Source of the DNA: Mercurialis annua
Lineage: Eukaryota; Streptophyta; Magnoliopsida; Malpighiales; Euphorbiaceae
Assembly (NCBI RefSeq): GCF_937616625.2
Contig: NC_065570.1
Span: 71,761,665-71,825,664, forward strand
Length of the DNA stretch: 64,000 nucleotides
Direction of reading: 5' to 3'
The translations under genes were made by a program, and so were the position numbers. Position 1 is the first letter of the stretch; each line of letters starts with the position of its first letter. Shown here piece by piece: positions 11,745 through 23,441 of this stretch. Below the pieces are notes generated by a model that was not told where the DNA came from, searched no databases, and worked only from the letters and a program-made list of their open reading frames with translations.

Positions 11745-14632
11745 AAAAGATAATAAAAGAAAAGTTTACGTATTTATTTTAAAAAATAAAAATATTTATA
11801 CTTTTTATCTAAACACGGAAAAACTTAAAGAAAATACTCCGTGTTTTTTTCAAATTTATATTTTTAATCTCCGTTTTAACATAATTATATTTTACTCTCT
11901 TATCATGCAGACATCATAACATGATCATTTCAGAATCATAATTTTTATGTATTTTTTCTTCATACTTTATCATATTATTATCATAACCTACTTTTATAAA
12001 AGATTATCATAACATCATTATAATACTTTAACATAACCTTATTATACTAGCTATTATCATAATTTATTATTTTATTATCATAAATTTTATTGTACTATTA
12101 TGCATCTTTGATATATAATTTATACATTATAGAAATTTAACATGTAATTCATGACATACACACCACTGATATTGGTTTGATATTTAGATTACTCAAATTA
12201 ATGGAGCTCACTAAATAAATCATATATTTTTATAGGTTTTATATGGACTGACGAGGACTTTTTCTGTTTGGATCGGTTTTGAATATAATTTTTCCTTTTT
12301 TTCGATTCAATTTCAGCTAAAATTTCTTATCCGGTTCTCGGTTTTCATTATTCGGTCGATTGGTTCATTCAGTTCCAGGATTTTTAGTTCGATTTTAACC
12401 GAACCGATCGTATGCACATCATAATTCTCTATAGTTAATTCTTTTGTTTAAAAAAATAATATGGTCAGTTTGATTTAATCAATCCTATAATTGGTTACTT
12501 CGATTTTGAGGGTTTTAATTTGATTTTTACCGATCGAGCAAATAAACAACCCTATTTCTCGGTAGTGAAGTGAGAAAAAGCGAATAAAATAAAGTGAACC
12601 TTACCCATCTAACCATCTTATCCTAACGCATGAAATCATTGAAAATTTTGAAGCTAAACATTGCATTGCCAAAGTCACCATCTTGAAAAGTGGCATCAGC
12701 CACTCAACGCATGCCAGAAAAGGAAAATGTTAGGCTCTTTCTTTACTCTAATCAATCTCTTCAGACATAGGAGACAGTTGCAGCAAACTAGGAAAAAAAC
12801 AATTATTACACAAAACATCATTTCCGTATAATTTAAAAATAAGATTTAGATAGATTTGATTATGTACAAGTTATTTCATTTTGTTATGATATGACAGAAT
12901 GACAATAAAACTACTCCTTTTTCATTGACTTTTAATCTAATATAATTCACATTACTAATTTACAGTTATATGCCTTTGTCTAGTAAATACAGGTCCCAAC
13001 CCAATCATAATTTAATTAATATAAGAATAGGTTTATATTACTGTTTTATCTTCAATTTTGAAACATTATTAGTTCCTCTTAATCTAATTATTTAATATAA
13101 CTAAAATCCCCTTGCAAAGAAAATTTAGCCAAAAAAGTCAAATTGTTAGGAAAAAAAAATATATAATTTTGTTATATTTATTAAGAAAATATTGATTCAT
13201 ACATAAGTTTACAGAGATAATCTAAAAATATAATACATTATAGAGTATGTTTGCTGTATGAAATAAATTCTGAATAAAATACTTATTCCATATAGAATTG
13301 ATATTCTTTTTTTTGGTTCATGAAATAGTAAGTGTATGAAATTGCTATTTTATAATTTTATGAAATAACTACTTCTTTCAAAAGTAAATAATAATTATTT
13401 CATTTCTAATCATAGAATAATATTTTTGTTTTATATTGTTTCATTTCATGAACTAAATATAGAGAAAATTGTCCACTTTTTGTTTTTAAAGTATAAATAA
13501 ATGTAAAGTATTCAATATAAGAAAGAGTTGTCCATGTAAATATATGAATAGTTGGAAAAAAATTGTCATGTTTTTCAGTTTTTGCAAGCAACTGTAATAC
13601 GTTTTGCAGATGCATCCTTTTCACTAGAACAAAAATGATTTACAGTGACACTGAATTACTAATTTTTAATCAAATTGACTAAATTATTAACTTTAATCGA
13701 AGTCGAGTTAATCCAATTGATTAAAATCTAAACAAAAAACAAAAAATCGGCTCGACGGAATTTTTCTGTTAATTTTGATTAATCCCATAACATATAAAGA
13801 ATAAAACTATAAATAAATAAAATATATAGTTAATTTGATAAACTAAAATTTTAAAGCTTTTAACTATGTCTGAACCGAAACTGTTGATCAAACCAAATAA
13901 ATTGAACTGACTAAAATTAACTAAAAAAATTTAACTGAACTTAAGTGAAGTAGGTCAGTTATCATCTAATGAATGGAAAAACTCGATATAATAAAGTCTT
14001 AATATCATCTAAATTTTCATTTGGGTCTCAGTGGCAATATAAATACAGTGGTTGATGCCATTATGGAATTAGCAGTTGATTAATTAATTAATATTCTGCC
14101 TGTATCTGTCCTCGCCAGTTCAGCAGTCTCAATCTGACGAAGACAAGATGAAGAATCCATATAAGTAGAAGATGCCAATTTACAAGTAAGGAAAAAATGA
14201 AATGAAAAAACAAAAAAGAGTATAGACAAAGATAAGCTGAACGAGTCACCAAACCAAGTTTATATAGTACGGTGGCTACGGTCAGACCGTAACCATTAAC
14301 ATAAGTACACTACTCTCTCTCTTCGTGTCGTTTTAAGACAATCTGCCTATAGCTGGTTGGGGGGGCCAAAGCTCTATTCATCCTCAGCTTTCCAAATTTT
14401 TGTCTTTTTATATCCTCATTTGTACGGTGGATCTCATTGGATATGATATGAAACCTACAATGCTAAACTGAGACTGCCTACATGACAAAATAAAGTTGGA
14501 TTCTTGCTGGTTTGATGCTTGCCTCCTCTCGCACCTTCTTGGCCCACTTATTTCTATTAATGAGCACAACTCACTTTTAACTATTTTGATCAACTAGAAT
14601 AGTATTTTTAATTTTTAGATTAATTGGTGATA
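11745..14632. other. Long intergenic region without recognised genes
   Basis: Very AT-rich. Around 11880-12110 the motif ATCATAA recurs many times. Around 12290-12420 there is an AACCGAACCG/TTCGGTT-rich stretch like the inside of hAT-type elements, but I cannot define its ends. A block of CTCTCTCT near 14310 is simple sequence. Short open frames have no recognisable domain. Confidence 0.5.
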
Positions 14633-14637
14633 ATATT

Positions 14638-15058
14638 TGATGGATAAAGGACTAGAACAAGGGACAAGACTCGCTACAACGGCCCTGAATATGGACCCAG
14701 AGACTGATCTATTCAGGTCCCTGACCCAGTACGCAGCTATAACAGCTGAAGATATCAAGATAACACCGAAATCCTTTAAGATCAGGGATAGAGGCGAATC
14801 TCAAAGAGATAACTGAGACAAATAGAGAAACAATCCTATTACGATACAAAGACTATGCAATATATATATAGACGAAGCCTAAGCCAGGTAACTCATATAT
14901 TCACTTCTCATCATTACTTTCACTGATACCTCACCAGAGACTGACTTAGGCATCGGAGGGTGTTCGAGCCAACACCGGCTCGAATCCTTCTAACCTGTTG
15001 ATCTTAGCAGGTGGGAGCTCAGCGACAATAGTGACAAAGACGATCATCAAAACCATCA
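14638..15058 (+). repeat. 5' LTR of element T1
   Basis: It starts TGATGG and ends CCATCA. A TATATATATAG box near 14858 probably positions transcription. Downstream, GACTGACTTAGGCATCGGAG is followed by a hairpin at 14964-14983 (stem TCGAGCC/GGCTCGA, loop AACACC). The same arrangement with a different stem sequence is found in element T2. Confidence 0.95.
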
Positions 15059-15060
15059 TT

Positions 15061-15078
15061 TGGCGCCGTCTGTAGGAA
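15061..15078 (+). promoter_or_regulatory. Primer-binding site of element T1
   Basis: TGGCGCCGTC begins two bases after the LTR. It is complementary to the 3' end expected of a plant tRNA-Asp for about ten bases, then diverges. Element T2 has the same site, TGGCGCCGTCTGTGGGAA. Confidence 0.7.
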
Positions 15079-15126
15079 ACGACATTCGTTTCTAATATAA
15101 GTTTTAATCTTGGTTTTGAAGACGGA

Positions 15127-17136
15127 ATGGAGGGAAGAGAAGAACCACCACCGCCGGGAGTGGTCGTGACAACAACAGGCTTACCAGCAAGCAGTGGTCT
15201 GATCATTCCACCCCTGACACCCGAAGGAGGAATCAGAATTAGCGTTCCGATCTCCAGTGGGACCATACCAGCAACCACGGGGGTCGCGTACGACATCACA
15301 CCACCACCCATGATGAGAAACGTTCAGGGCATACACCCACTGAGGAACACAACCTCGCCGTGGGGATATTATACTCCGCAATACCAGCCACCTATGACCT
15401 ATCAGCAACAGGCAGGAGGATGGTATCCAGGTTACTATCCGTGGAGTCAACCTAACCAACCAGGGTATCCGCGACCCGTCCAGCCTATTCCTTTCCCGTC
15501 TCTGGACACAGAAGGGACAGTGACGTCAGCGGCGCAGATACCCCCATACGTACCCCAGGGGGTGCCTATGCCACCCCTCTATCATGAGGCAGTAATGAAG
15601 AGCATCAATGACTTCCAAGACCACCTGATAGGACTAGCAAGAGATCAGGAGAAATTCGCAGAAAAGCAAAACCAGGGAGTTGACGTAGGGACCAGACGTG
15701 GAAAGGACCCCCCAGTCACCAAGGAAAAAGAAAGAGGAAGCGCACCGAGAAGAGGACAATCGGAGCCCATACTACAAAAGGAGAAGGAGCAGCTAGACAA
15801 GGGACCAGGAGCAGTCCCGCTCCTGGGAGATAAGACGGCCCAGGAGAAGGTCGCAGAAGCAGCGGTGCGGAATAGCGGTCGAATTCATGTAATCGAAGAC
15901 GACAAATCAAAAGGAACCAAGATGCCAGGGAAGCACAGCAAAGACGCAGAAAGCCATTCATCCAACAAGAGGAGGGGAGCGGACGAAAGGAGCAACATTG
16001 ACGAGAAAATTAAGAACGCCATGAAGAAATATCAGAAAGAAGGCAAGGGAGCAGAGGAAGAGCGAGAGGACGAAGATTCCCCACTTAACTCAGAGATACA
16101 GTCGGTAAGGTTCCCTTCGAGGTTTAAACTACCAACTTTTGAGCCCTTTGATGGAACAGGAGATCCGAAAAGCCACATCTCAAAATTCAAAACGATCATG
16201 ATGCTACAAGATGTGACTGATCCCATGCTCTGTAGAGTGTTCCCTGCGACGTTAAAAGCATCGGCGCAAAAATGGTACTCGTGTCTTAAGGCAGGGTCAA
16301 TAAGTTCCTTCTCCGACTTAGCATCGGCATTCAAAGCAAGGTTCAGGACAAATATCCCCATGCAGAAGAGTTCCAGCGACTTGAGGAAGTGCAAGCAAGG
16401 AGAGCAGGAGACCCTCAAAAATTTCGTAGAAAGATTCAACAAGGAAGCAGTGCAAATCGAAAACTTGAACCATGACACAGCCATCGAGGCAATGAAGATG
16501 GGAACAAAGTTTGAAGAACTCCGTGACAAGATCCTGATGAAAAAGCCAACCACCTTTCAAGACTTAATGCTGATCGCTCATAAATATGTGGAACTAGACG
16601 AAGCCAGACGAACCCTCACGAAACAACATGAGCACACCAAGCAGGATAGTTCCAGATATCGAGGGAAGAAGGAGGAAGAACGGCCACGGACTCAGCGATA
16701 TGGCACAGGGCACAGACCCTACGACTTCACCCCGTTGAATAAAGCCCCAGTGTACATACTCAGCTGGATGAAACAGAATCGAGTGATGTTCAACACACCC
16801 CGGAAGATGGACCCGGACATCCAGAGAGACAAGAGCAAATACTGTCGCTTCCATGAGGGCTATGGCCACGACACGGACAGATGTTGGGACCTCAAAAGAG
16901 AAATAGAGCAGCTAATCCAGTCTGGACTCTTGAAGAAGTTTGTCAACGACAGACCAGGAGACAAAAGAAAAGGGGAGTTAACAGAAAAGGAGGAACAAAA
17001 CAAGAAGCAGAAAGAGGTCGCAGGCGTAGTAAACGTGATAGAAGGAGGAGAGCCCTACAGCAATAATCAAAAAAAGAAAAGAAACAGAAGAGGGTCGGCC
17101 ACAGTATTCACAATTGAAAGAGAAGTAATCCCATAG
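15127..17136 (+). CDS. gag polyprotein of element T1
   Basis: This 669-residue structural protein would form the retrotransposon particle. The N-terminal 150 residues are rich in Pro, Gly and Tyr, followed by a long charged Lys/Glu region. The retrotransposon gag domain lies at about residues 330-480, with RVFPATLKASAQKWYSCLK near 363 and TLKNFVERFNKEAVQIENL near 425. A knuckle-like metal site, YCRFHEGYGHDTDRC, is near residue 570 (C-x2-H...H-x4-C spacing). The frame ends with TAG at 17134-17136, and the protease starts in the same frame directly after it, so gag and pol differ by a single stop codon. Confidence 0.9.
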   Translation: MEGREEPPPPGVVVTTTGLPASSGLIIPPLTPEGGIRISVPISSGTIPATTGVAYDITPPPMMRNVQGIHPLRNTTSPWGYYTPQYQPPMTYQQQAGGWYPGYYPWSQPNQPGYPRPVQPIPFPSLDTEGTVTSAAQIPPYVPQGVPMPPLYHEAVMKSINDFQDHLIGLARDQEKFAEKQNQGVDVGTRRGKDPPVTKEKERGSAPRRGQSEPILQKEKEQLDKGPGAVPLLGDKTAQEKVAEAAVRNSGRIHVIEDDKSKGTKMPGKHSKDAESHSSNKRRGADERSNIDEKIKNAMKKYQKEGKGAEEEREDEDSPLNSEIQSVRFPSRFKLPTFEPFDGTGDPKSHISKFKTIMMLQDVTDPMLCRVFPATLKASAQKWYSCLKAGSISSFSDLASAFKARFRTNIPMQKSSSDLRKCKQGEQETLKNFVERFNKEAVQIENLNHDTAIEAMKMGTKFEELRDKILMKKPTTFQDLMLIAHKYVELDEARRTLTKQHEHTKQDSSRYRGKKEEERPRTQRYGTGHRPYDFTPLNKAPVYILSWMKQNRVMFNTPRKMDPDIQRDKSKYCRFHEGYGHDTDRCWDLKREIEQLIQSGLLKKFVNDRPGDKRKGELTEKEEQNKKQKEVAGVVNVIEGGEPYSNNQKKKRNRRGSATVFTIEREVIP

Positions 17137-18699
17137 ATATCGTTCGGACTAGACGATGGACATCACGTGAAGGGACCACACAATGACGCGTTGGTGATAG
17201 AAGCCATAATCAGGAATCACCTAGTAAAACGGATACTGGTAGATGAAGGCAGTTCCGTGAACTTATTAACCTTGGAGGCATTCAAAGAGATGAAAGGCTC
17301 AACAACAGACCTGCGGAAGTCCTCAGTCCCACTAGTAGGCCTGGGAGGAGCACCAATACGTCCAGAAGGGACAGTAAGTTTATATGTAGAATTGGGAAAT
17401 AGAAGTGAAGGGCCAGTCAAAAAGATGCATGCTCAGTTTAATGTGGTAGACCTTCCACTGGCCTACAACAGCATACTGGGCAGACCATTCTTGTACCAGA
17501 CAGGAGCAGTAACTAGCATCAGGCTGCTAACCCTGAAAATGCCAACACCATCTGGGATAGTAGTGGTCAGAGGAGACCAGGAGATGGCCAAGGAATGCTG
17601 CTTGGTAACAACAAAGGAAGATGAAAGTTTGACTATTGAGGCGTTCCCAGGAGACGCAGTAGAAGAGGAGGAGTCACAAGGAGCAGAACCAGTAGGCGTC
17701 ATGAAAGAGCTTCACCTAACTGAGACCAAGATGGTCAAAGTAGGCACAGAAGTACCGGAAAAGGTAGCACATGAAATAACAGAGATACTGAAAAAGAACG
17801 TGGAATCTTTCGCTACTGAACCAACGGAGATCGTGGGAATCAATCCCAAAGTAGCGTCACACAAACTGAACGTGATCCCAGGCAGTGTACCCAAAGTCCA
17901 GAAGAAGAGGAGGTTCACTGAGGAGAGGCAGAAGATAATCGCAGACGAAGTAAACATTTTGGAGGCAGCAGATTTTATCCGCGAAGTTTTCTACCCTGAA
18001 TGGGTGGCAAACGTCGTCCTAGTAAAGAAGGCAAACGGGAAGTACAGGATGTGTGTCGATTTCACAGACTTGAACAAGGCCTGCCCAAAGGACAGCTATC
18101 CGCTCCCCAACATAGACCAGTTAGTGGACTCAACAGCTTGTTATCTCCTATATAGCTTCGTAGACGCAGCGCAGGGGTATCATCAAATACCGATGGAGGA
18201 GAAGGATCAAGAGAAAACATCATTCGTCACAGACCAAGGGACATACTGTTACAAAGTCATGCCGTTTGGATTAAAGAACGCAGGAGCCACCTATCAACGT
18301 CTGGTCAACTTCATGTTCCAAGACCAGCTGGGGAGGAATGTAAAAGCCTACGTGGACGACATAATTGTGAAGAGCCTAACAGCAGAGGAACACGCCCAAG
18401 ACTTAGAAGAAACCTTCAAAGTCCTGAACAAGTTCGGAATGAAACTCAACCCGGCAAAATGTGCTTTCGGTGTTAAAGCAGGAAAATTCCTAGGCTATCT
18501 GATCAGCCAACGAGGAATAAAAGCAAACCCAGAAAAGATCCAAGCAGTAATAGATATGAAGGCCCCCCCAGAGTGTGAGGGACGTACAGAAGTTGAATGG
18601 CAGAGTCACGGCACTGGGACGTTTCATTTCTTCCTCAGCCAAAAAATGCCTGCCGTTTTTCAAACAACTCCGGAACATGAAAAAATTCAAATGGGATGA
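17137..18699 (+). pseudogene. pol of element T1, first part: protease and reverse transcriptase
   Basis: The frame continues from gag after one TAG. The aspartic protease has RILVDEGSSVNLL near residue 24 counting from 17167, followed by the ILGRPFL block. The reverse transcriptase runs from VVLVKKANGKYRMCVDFTDL through CYKVMPFGLKNAGATYQRL to the catalytic YVDD at 18349-18360. The frame is lost at a run of seven C (18563-18569), after which the correct reading continues in another frame. The element's protein would be cut off just after the reverse transcriptase palm. An error in the assembly at this homopolymer is possible. Confidence 0.85.
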
Positions 18700-19432
18700 A
18701 GACTGTCAAGTCGCATTCGAAGAATTAAAGGCATTCTTGACCAACCCGCCCCTACTGAGTAGGCCCGTAGCCGGGGAGAACCTGTACCTGTACTTATCGG
18801 TAGGGAGAGAGACCATCGCCTCAGTACTAGTACGGGAGGAAGAGGAGGAGCAGTGGCCGATATACTATATAAGCAGAACGCTAAAAGGGGCAGAGCTCAA
18901 TTACCCAACCATAGACAAACTTGCACTTGTCGTCGTCGTAACCACCAAAAAGCTCAAGCCGTATTTCCAAGGACACACAGTCATAGTGCGCACAAACCAG
19001 CCTTTGAGGAAAGCATTGCACCGACCTGAGACTTCAGGACGATTGGTCAGTTGGTCAGTACAACTAGGAGAGCACGACATCAGGTACGAGCCAAGGACAA
19101 CTTTGAAAGCCCAGGCACTTGCGGACTTCGTGGCAGAGATGACAGAGAAACCATGTGACTCAGCAACCGAGGAGTTGACATGGAACCTATTCGTAGACGG
19201 AGCCTCCAGTGACCAAGGAGCAGGAGCAGGTGTAGTCCTATTAGGACCTCACAAAATCGCAATTGAGTATGCAGTACACCTAAGCTTCAAGGCTACCAAC
19301 AATGTGGCAGGTACAAATATGTTTTATTCATTTCTCAGACAAATATTTCTGCCATATGCTAACAATGTAGCAGAATATGAGGCCCTCTTAACAGGACTCG
19401 AAATCGCGACTGAAGTAAAGGCAAAAAGCTAA
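18575..19432 (+). pseudogene. pol of element T1, second part: RT connection, RNase H and Tat-type second RNase H
   Basis: The frame picks up after the C-run shift. It has the thumb/connection region, the usual Ty3 RNase H (IASVLVREEEEEQWPIYYIS, then ELNYPTIDKLALVVV), and a second RNase H starting WNLFVDGASSDQGAGAGVVL, which is the hallmark of the Tat lineage. A 63-base in-frame piece (19311-19373) beginning GT and ending AG interrupts that domain between NNVA and EYEALL. It is either a small intron or an insertion with 13-base flanking duplications. A second shift at the A run 19423-19427 ends this frame early. The rest of the RNase H (HSDSQLVTSQVLG) follows in the next frame. Confidence 0.8.
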
Positions 19433-21033
19433 AAATCCATAGTGATTCCCAACTAGTCACTAGCCAGGTGCTGGGACAATTCCAAACCAAGGACCAAAAC
19501 ATGGCGAAATACATGGCAAGAGCAAAGGAACAACTCAAGAAGATCGAAAAAAACGGAGGACAGTGGGAAATCATACCCATCCCCAGATAAGAGAACACTA
19601 GAGCAGACGCAATAGCCAAGGCAGCCGCAGTGAAAAGCCAGCTATATGTATCACTCCAAATGAAGGAGGAGCGGTTAACACCAACGGTAGAGGAGCAGCA
19701 GGTGTTACCAGTCGCAGTCCTAGATCCATGGATGCAACCCATAGTGGCATATTTAGCGGACAGAGTCCTACCTGAAGGACGTACCGAAGCGGCTAAGCTA
19801 GTTCGAATTTCCTCCGTCTATTCACTAATAGAAGGAGCACTGTACCGGACCTCAGCCACACACCCATGGTCTAAGTGCATATCACTAGAAGAAGGAAGCT
19901 ACGTCCTTCGGGAAATCCATGAAGGAGAATGCGGAGCTCACGAGGGCGCAGTAACCTTATACAGAAAAGCGATGTTACAGGGATTTTATTGGCCCACGAT
20001 GAAAAAAGACGCTGAAGAAATGGTCAAGAAGTGCGATAAATGCCAGAGATTTGGGTCGCTCATCAGAACCCCAGCCGCTCACCAGTCAACTATTGGAAGC
20101 CCTTGGCCCTTCATGATCTGGGGAGTAGACATACTGGGACCTTTTGTCCCAGCGAGAGGACAAGTAAAGTTTATAGTAGTCGCAGTCGACCATTTCACCA
20201 AGTGGATAGAGGTACAACCCATGAGCACCATAACAAGTAAGAAAATCCAGAAGTGGTTATCAAACGAAGTCATGAGCAGGTATTTGGTATTTTTCATTTT
20301 TTCCTTTAAGTCAAAAGCAAAACAGAACCACACATTAACATGTCACAGGTTCGGCACTCCACATGCCCTAGTCACAGACAACGGGAAGCAATTCGACTGC
20401 GCCAGCTTCAGAGATTTTTGCGCTGAGCTAGGAATTCTCTTAAAATTCTCCTCAGTGGCTCACCCGCAAACCAACGGACTAACAGAGGTCACCAACCGCA
20501 CCATCCTTTCTGGAATAAAGAAGAGGCTAGGAGACTTAAAAGGGAGATGGGTTGATGAGCTTTATCATGTGGTCTGGGCCTATCGAACTACCCCCAGAAA
20601 AGCAACAGGGGAAACCCCATTTCGCCTCACATATGGCACCGAAGCCGTTCTCCCAGTAGAACTTGGAATGCCAACCTTACGAGTCCAGGTCTTAGACGAA
20701 GATCGCAATGAGGAGTCCCTAAGGCTTTGCCTGGACCTCCTCGAAGAGAGAAGACAGCAGGTAGCAATCCGAGCTGAGGCATATCGCAGACAGATGACCA
20801 AGTATCACAACGCCCGAGTCAAAGAAAGAAAATTCGAAGAAGGAGACTTAGTCCTGAAAAAGGCAGAAATTGGAAGAGGAGCCGCCGGAGTCGGAAAGTT
20901 AGAGGCCAACTGGGACGGTCCATATCGCGTAGTAGCAGTAGTCGGCAAGGGCGCATACAAAATAGCTCACCTAGATGGGACTCCATTACCTCGCACTTGG
21001 AATGTTGAAAATCTGAAGCTATACCTTCAGTAA
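19433..21033 (+). pseudogene. pol of element T1, third part: end of RNase H and integrase
   Basis: After the second shift the frame carries the end of the RNase H, then a TAA stop at 19588-19590, then a 467-codon open frame from 19630. The integrase has the zinc-binding HHCC region (HEGECGAHEG to KCDKCQRF), the catalytic Asp in WGVDILGPF, the Asp in LVTDNGKQF and the Glu in GLTEVTNR, plus a C-terminal domain ending in NWDGPYRVVAVVGKGAYKI. A 69-base GT-AG piece (20280-20348) interrupts the core between NEVMSR and FGTPHALVTDNG. It keeps the frame open whether or not it is removed. Confidence 0.85.
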
Positions 21034-21370
21034 AAGATGTAACCACCATTCATTAATAAAGTTACTTCTTTTCTTCTCACTTTATTTAAATTTATTCATT
21101 TATGTCAGCCATATAAGTATAACCAGTAGTAGGACGAAGACACAGGACGTAGCCACACATGTATATAAAAAAAAAAAAAAGAGAGAGAGGAACGCAATCG
21201 AAGTATATGACACAACAAGACGACTCTGCAACCAGTCGCCAACACTTGAAATACGAAAATACAAATTGTTCAGTTAACCAAAAGAAGGGAGTCTACTATA
21301 AAGACTCCCCAACTACGTAAAAAAGCTACCTAACAAGTAGCAAGAAAAACGAAACGGCCAAACACACGGC

Positions 21371-23441
21371 CTATACATCTTCCTCTGGCAGGGTCGCTCC
21401 CTCCTTTGGACCAACCGCATCTCCTACGGGAAGCAAAATGTCAATTGGGTCCACGTCACCCAGCCCTTGGTCTGAGGCACTAACTTCAGCTTCAGGGGTC
21501 AACTCAGTAGAGGGCACAATCACCTCAGTCCCAGCAAGAATTTCAGAAGAAGGCGTCACTTCCTTCTTCTCAGCACCCGTGACATTCTCCTCGGACCCAA
21601 TCGCATCAATAGCCCCATCATTAACTGCATCCGACGAAAGAATAGGAGAAACACTACGCCCGGCTTTCTTCGCAGCCACCTTGGCCGCAACACGCTGACC
21701 CAGCGCGCGGAGATCAATGGACAGAAACTTACTTATATCATACTCTGGGTAATCTGCACGAACAATCTTAATAACGGTAGAGCAGAAATCAGTCAAACAC
21801 CCACTTACGTACACATTAGCATCCTGTTTGCTACTTCTCTGCTCCTGCAACAACTTGTCATTGGAGAGCCTCAATTCCATCAGAGCATTCTCACGATCAG
21901 AGACCTTTTTCTCCATAATTTTCAGGCGATCAGCAGCCGTCTGACTCAGCTTGGATAACCTGACCTTCTCCGCAGCCGCAGTAGCCCGAAGGGAAGCCAT
22001 TTCCTTTTCATGCTTGTGGCTCAAGGACACCATCTCATCCCGGTGACGACGCATCAAAGCATTCCCTTGCAAAAGCTAACAGAACACGAAACAAATAAAC
22101 AAAAACAGAAGAAAAGAAGAAAGAAAAGACAATGAGGGGAGCATTATTTCAAACCTGAAGTAAAGCGATGTCAACCCGGTCGCAGGCATCATTCTCCGAG
22201 AGATTGGTCCAGGACTCCATATCCTGAGGGAATTGGACAAACTGCGAGAAAAGAGACGCAATACCAGGAGAGGTCACAGTCACACTGTCCACGTTTCGCT
22301 CCAACCACTCCCTGGGACTGGGGCAAGCATCTAGGTTCATTTTCAGTCGCTTGGCAGAGCCCTGTTTGGCTTTGTCACGACCATCACGGTTCTTTTTAGC
22401 AGAAGGGGCAGCCAAGGTAGCATCCATGTTTTTCTCCAACTTCACCACAGGCTTAGGAGGGAGAGAAGTAGACGCTGGAACAACACCAGTAATCACAGGG
22501 ACATCTTCATCAAAGGACAATTTCAACGAATCCAGATAGTTCTCACCCATATCTACAGCTGCCGAAAAACAAACAAATCAAAAGACGAATAAACATCAAG
22601 TAGAAGGAAATAAAATAAATTGAAGCATACCATAAGAGGCAGTCAGATCTACATAAGATCCAGTAGGAGAATTATGGCAAGATTGAGATAGGGTACCCTC
22701 ACTCTCTAAAGGACCCTCAGTCACAGCACGAAGGGGCAACTCAAGATGAGGAAACTCTCGCAGAAGGTATTTATCTACTAGATCACAACAATCGTACATA
22801 CAACTTTTGGCATCATCAATAAGAGAATCTACTACCTCCAACTCAGTAGCAGATAGGGGAGAGAAAGCCAACGAGGCTGCATCATCAACCCACTCGGTAG
22901 GAAAATCAACAAACGCTTCATCATGACTGACAACGAAAAAGGACCGCTGCCAGCGTTTAGTGATCTTAGGAAGACCTTCAACTACCCTCTTACCCCTATG
23001 GGCAACTAAACGAACGTAAAACTCATTGTTGCGACGAGACACGAAGAACAGTTGGCTAAGGAGACCTAGAGAAGGGACTAAGCCCCGTTCGTGAGACAAC
23101 TCAACGAAGCAACAAAGGGTCCTAATGGCGTTAGGGTGGATTTGAACCAGAGGAACTTGATAGTCCACAATAAAGGCTTTGATCAGAGGATCCAAAGGAA
23201 AACGCAAGCCACAACGCAATTGCTCTTTATAAACAATAACCTTGCCGTCACCGACGAAGGTGTTAGCAGCAACTCGAGAACCGCAGACAGAAAGAGAATA
23301 GCTAAGTGGAATACCATACTCTTCACGGAATTCAGCCAAAATCTCTTTATCAACATTGGAAGTAAAAGTATCAAGAGAATTTCTATACTCTACAGCCGTA
23401 CCAGAGGAAGGAAGAGAGACAGAAGACCTAGTCCGAGGCAT
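21371..23441 (-). CDS. Antisense gene of element T1 (three exons, Transposase_28-like N-terminal domain)
   Basis: On the strand opposite to gag-pol, three exons (22631-23441, 22155-22558, 21371-22075) join in frame through GT-AG introns to give about 639 residues. Residues 30-150 (VIVYKEQLRCGLRFPLDPLI, then HPNAIRTLCCFVELSHERGL) resemble the domain called putative gypsy-type transposon in plants (Pfam PF04195 by recognition, not by search). The middle is acidic and Lys-rich with a KRLK cluster. The third exon begins with a coiled-coil-like stretch (heptads around HEKEMASLRATAAAEKVRLS) and ends acidic. The start at 23441 is the first ATG of the domain frame. Extra antisense ORFs are known in Tat-lineage elements, but their function is not. 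All three exons are intact although pol is broken. Confidence 0.8.

Noticed and set aside
14858..14868. CRISPR-like or other short regularly spaced repeats in the window
   Set aside because: The repeats seen are microsatellites, tandem repeats and transposon ends; a CRISPR array is not expected in plant nuclear DNA and none was seen.
16032..16553. 173-codon minus-strand frame within T1 gag
   Set aside because: It is antisense to the conserved gag domain with no recognisable domain; a shadow.
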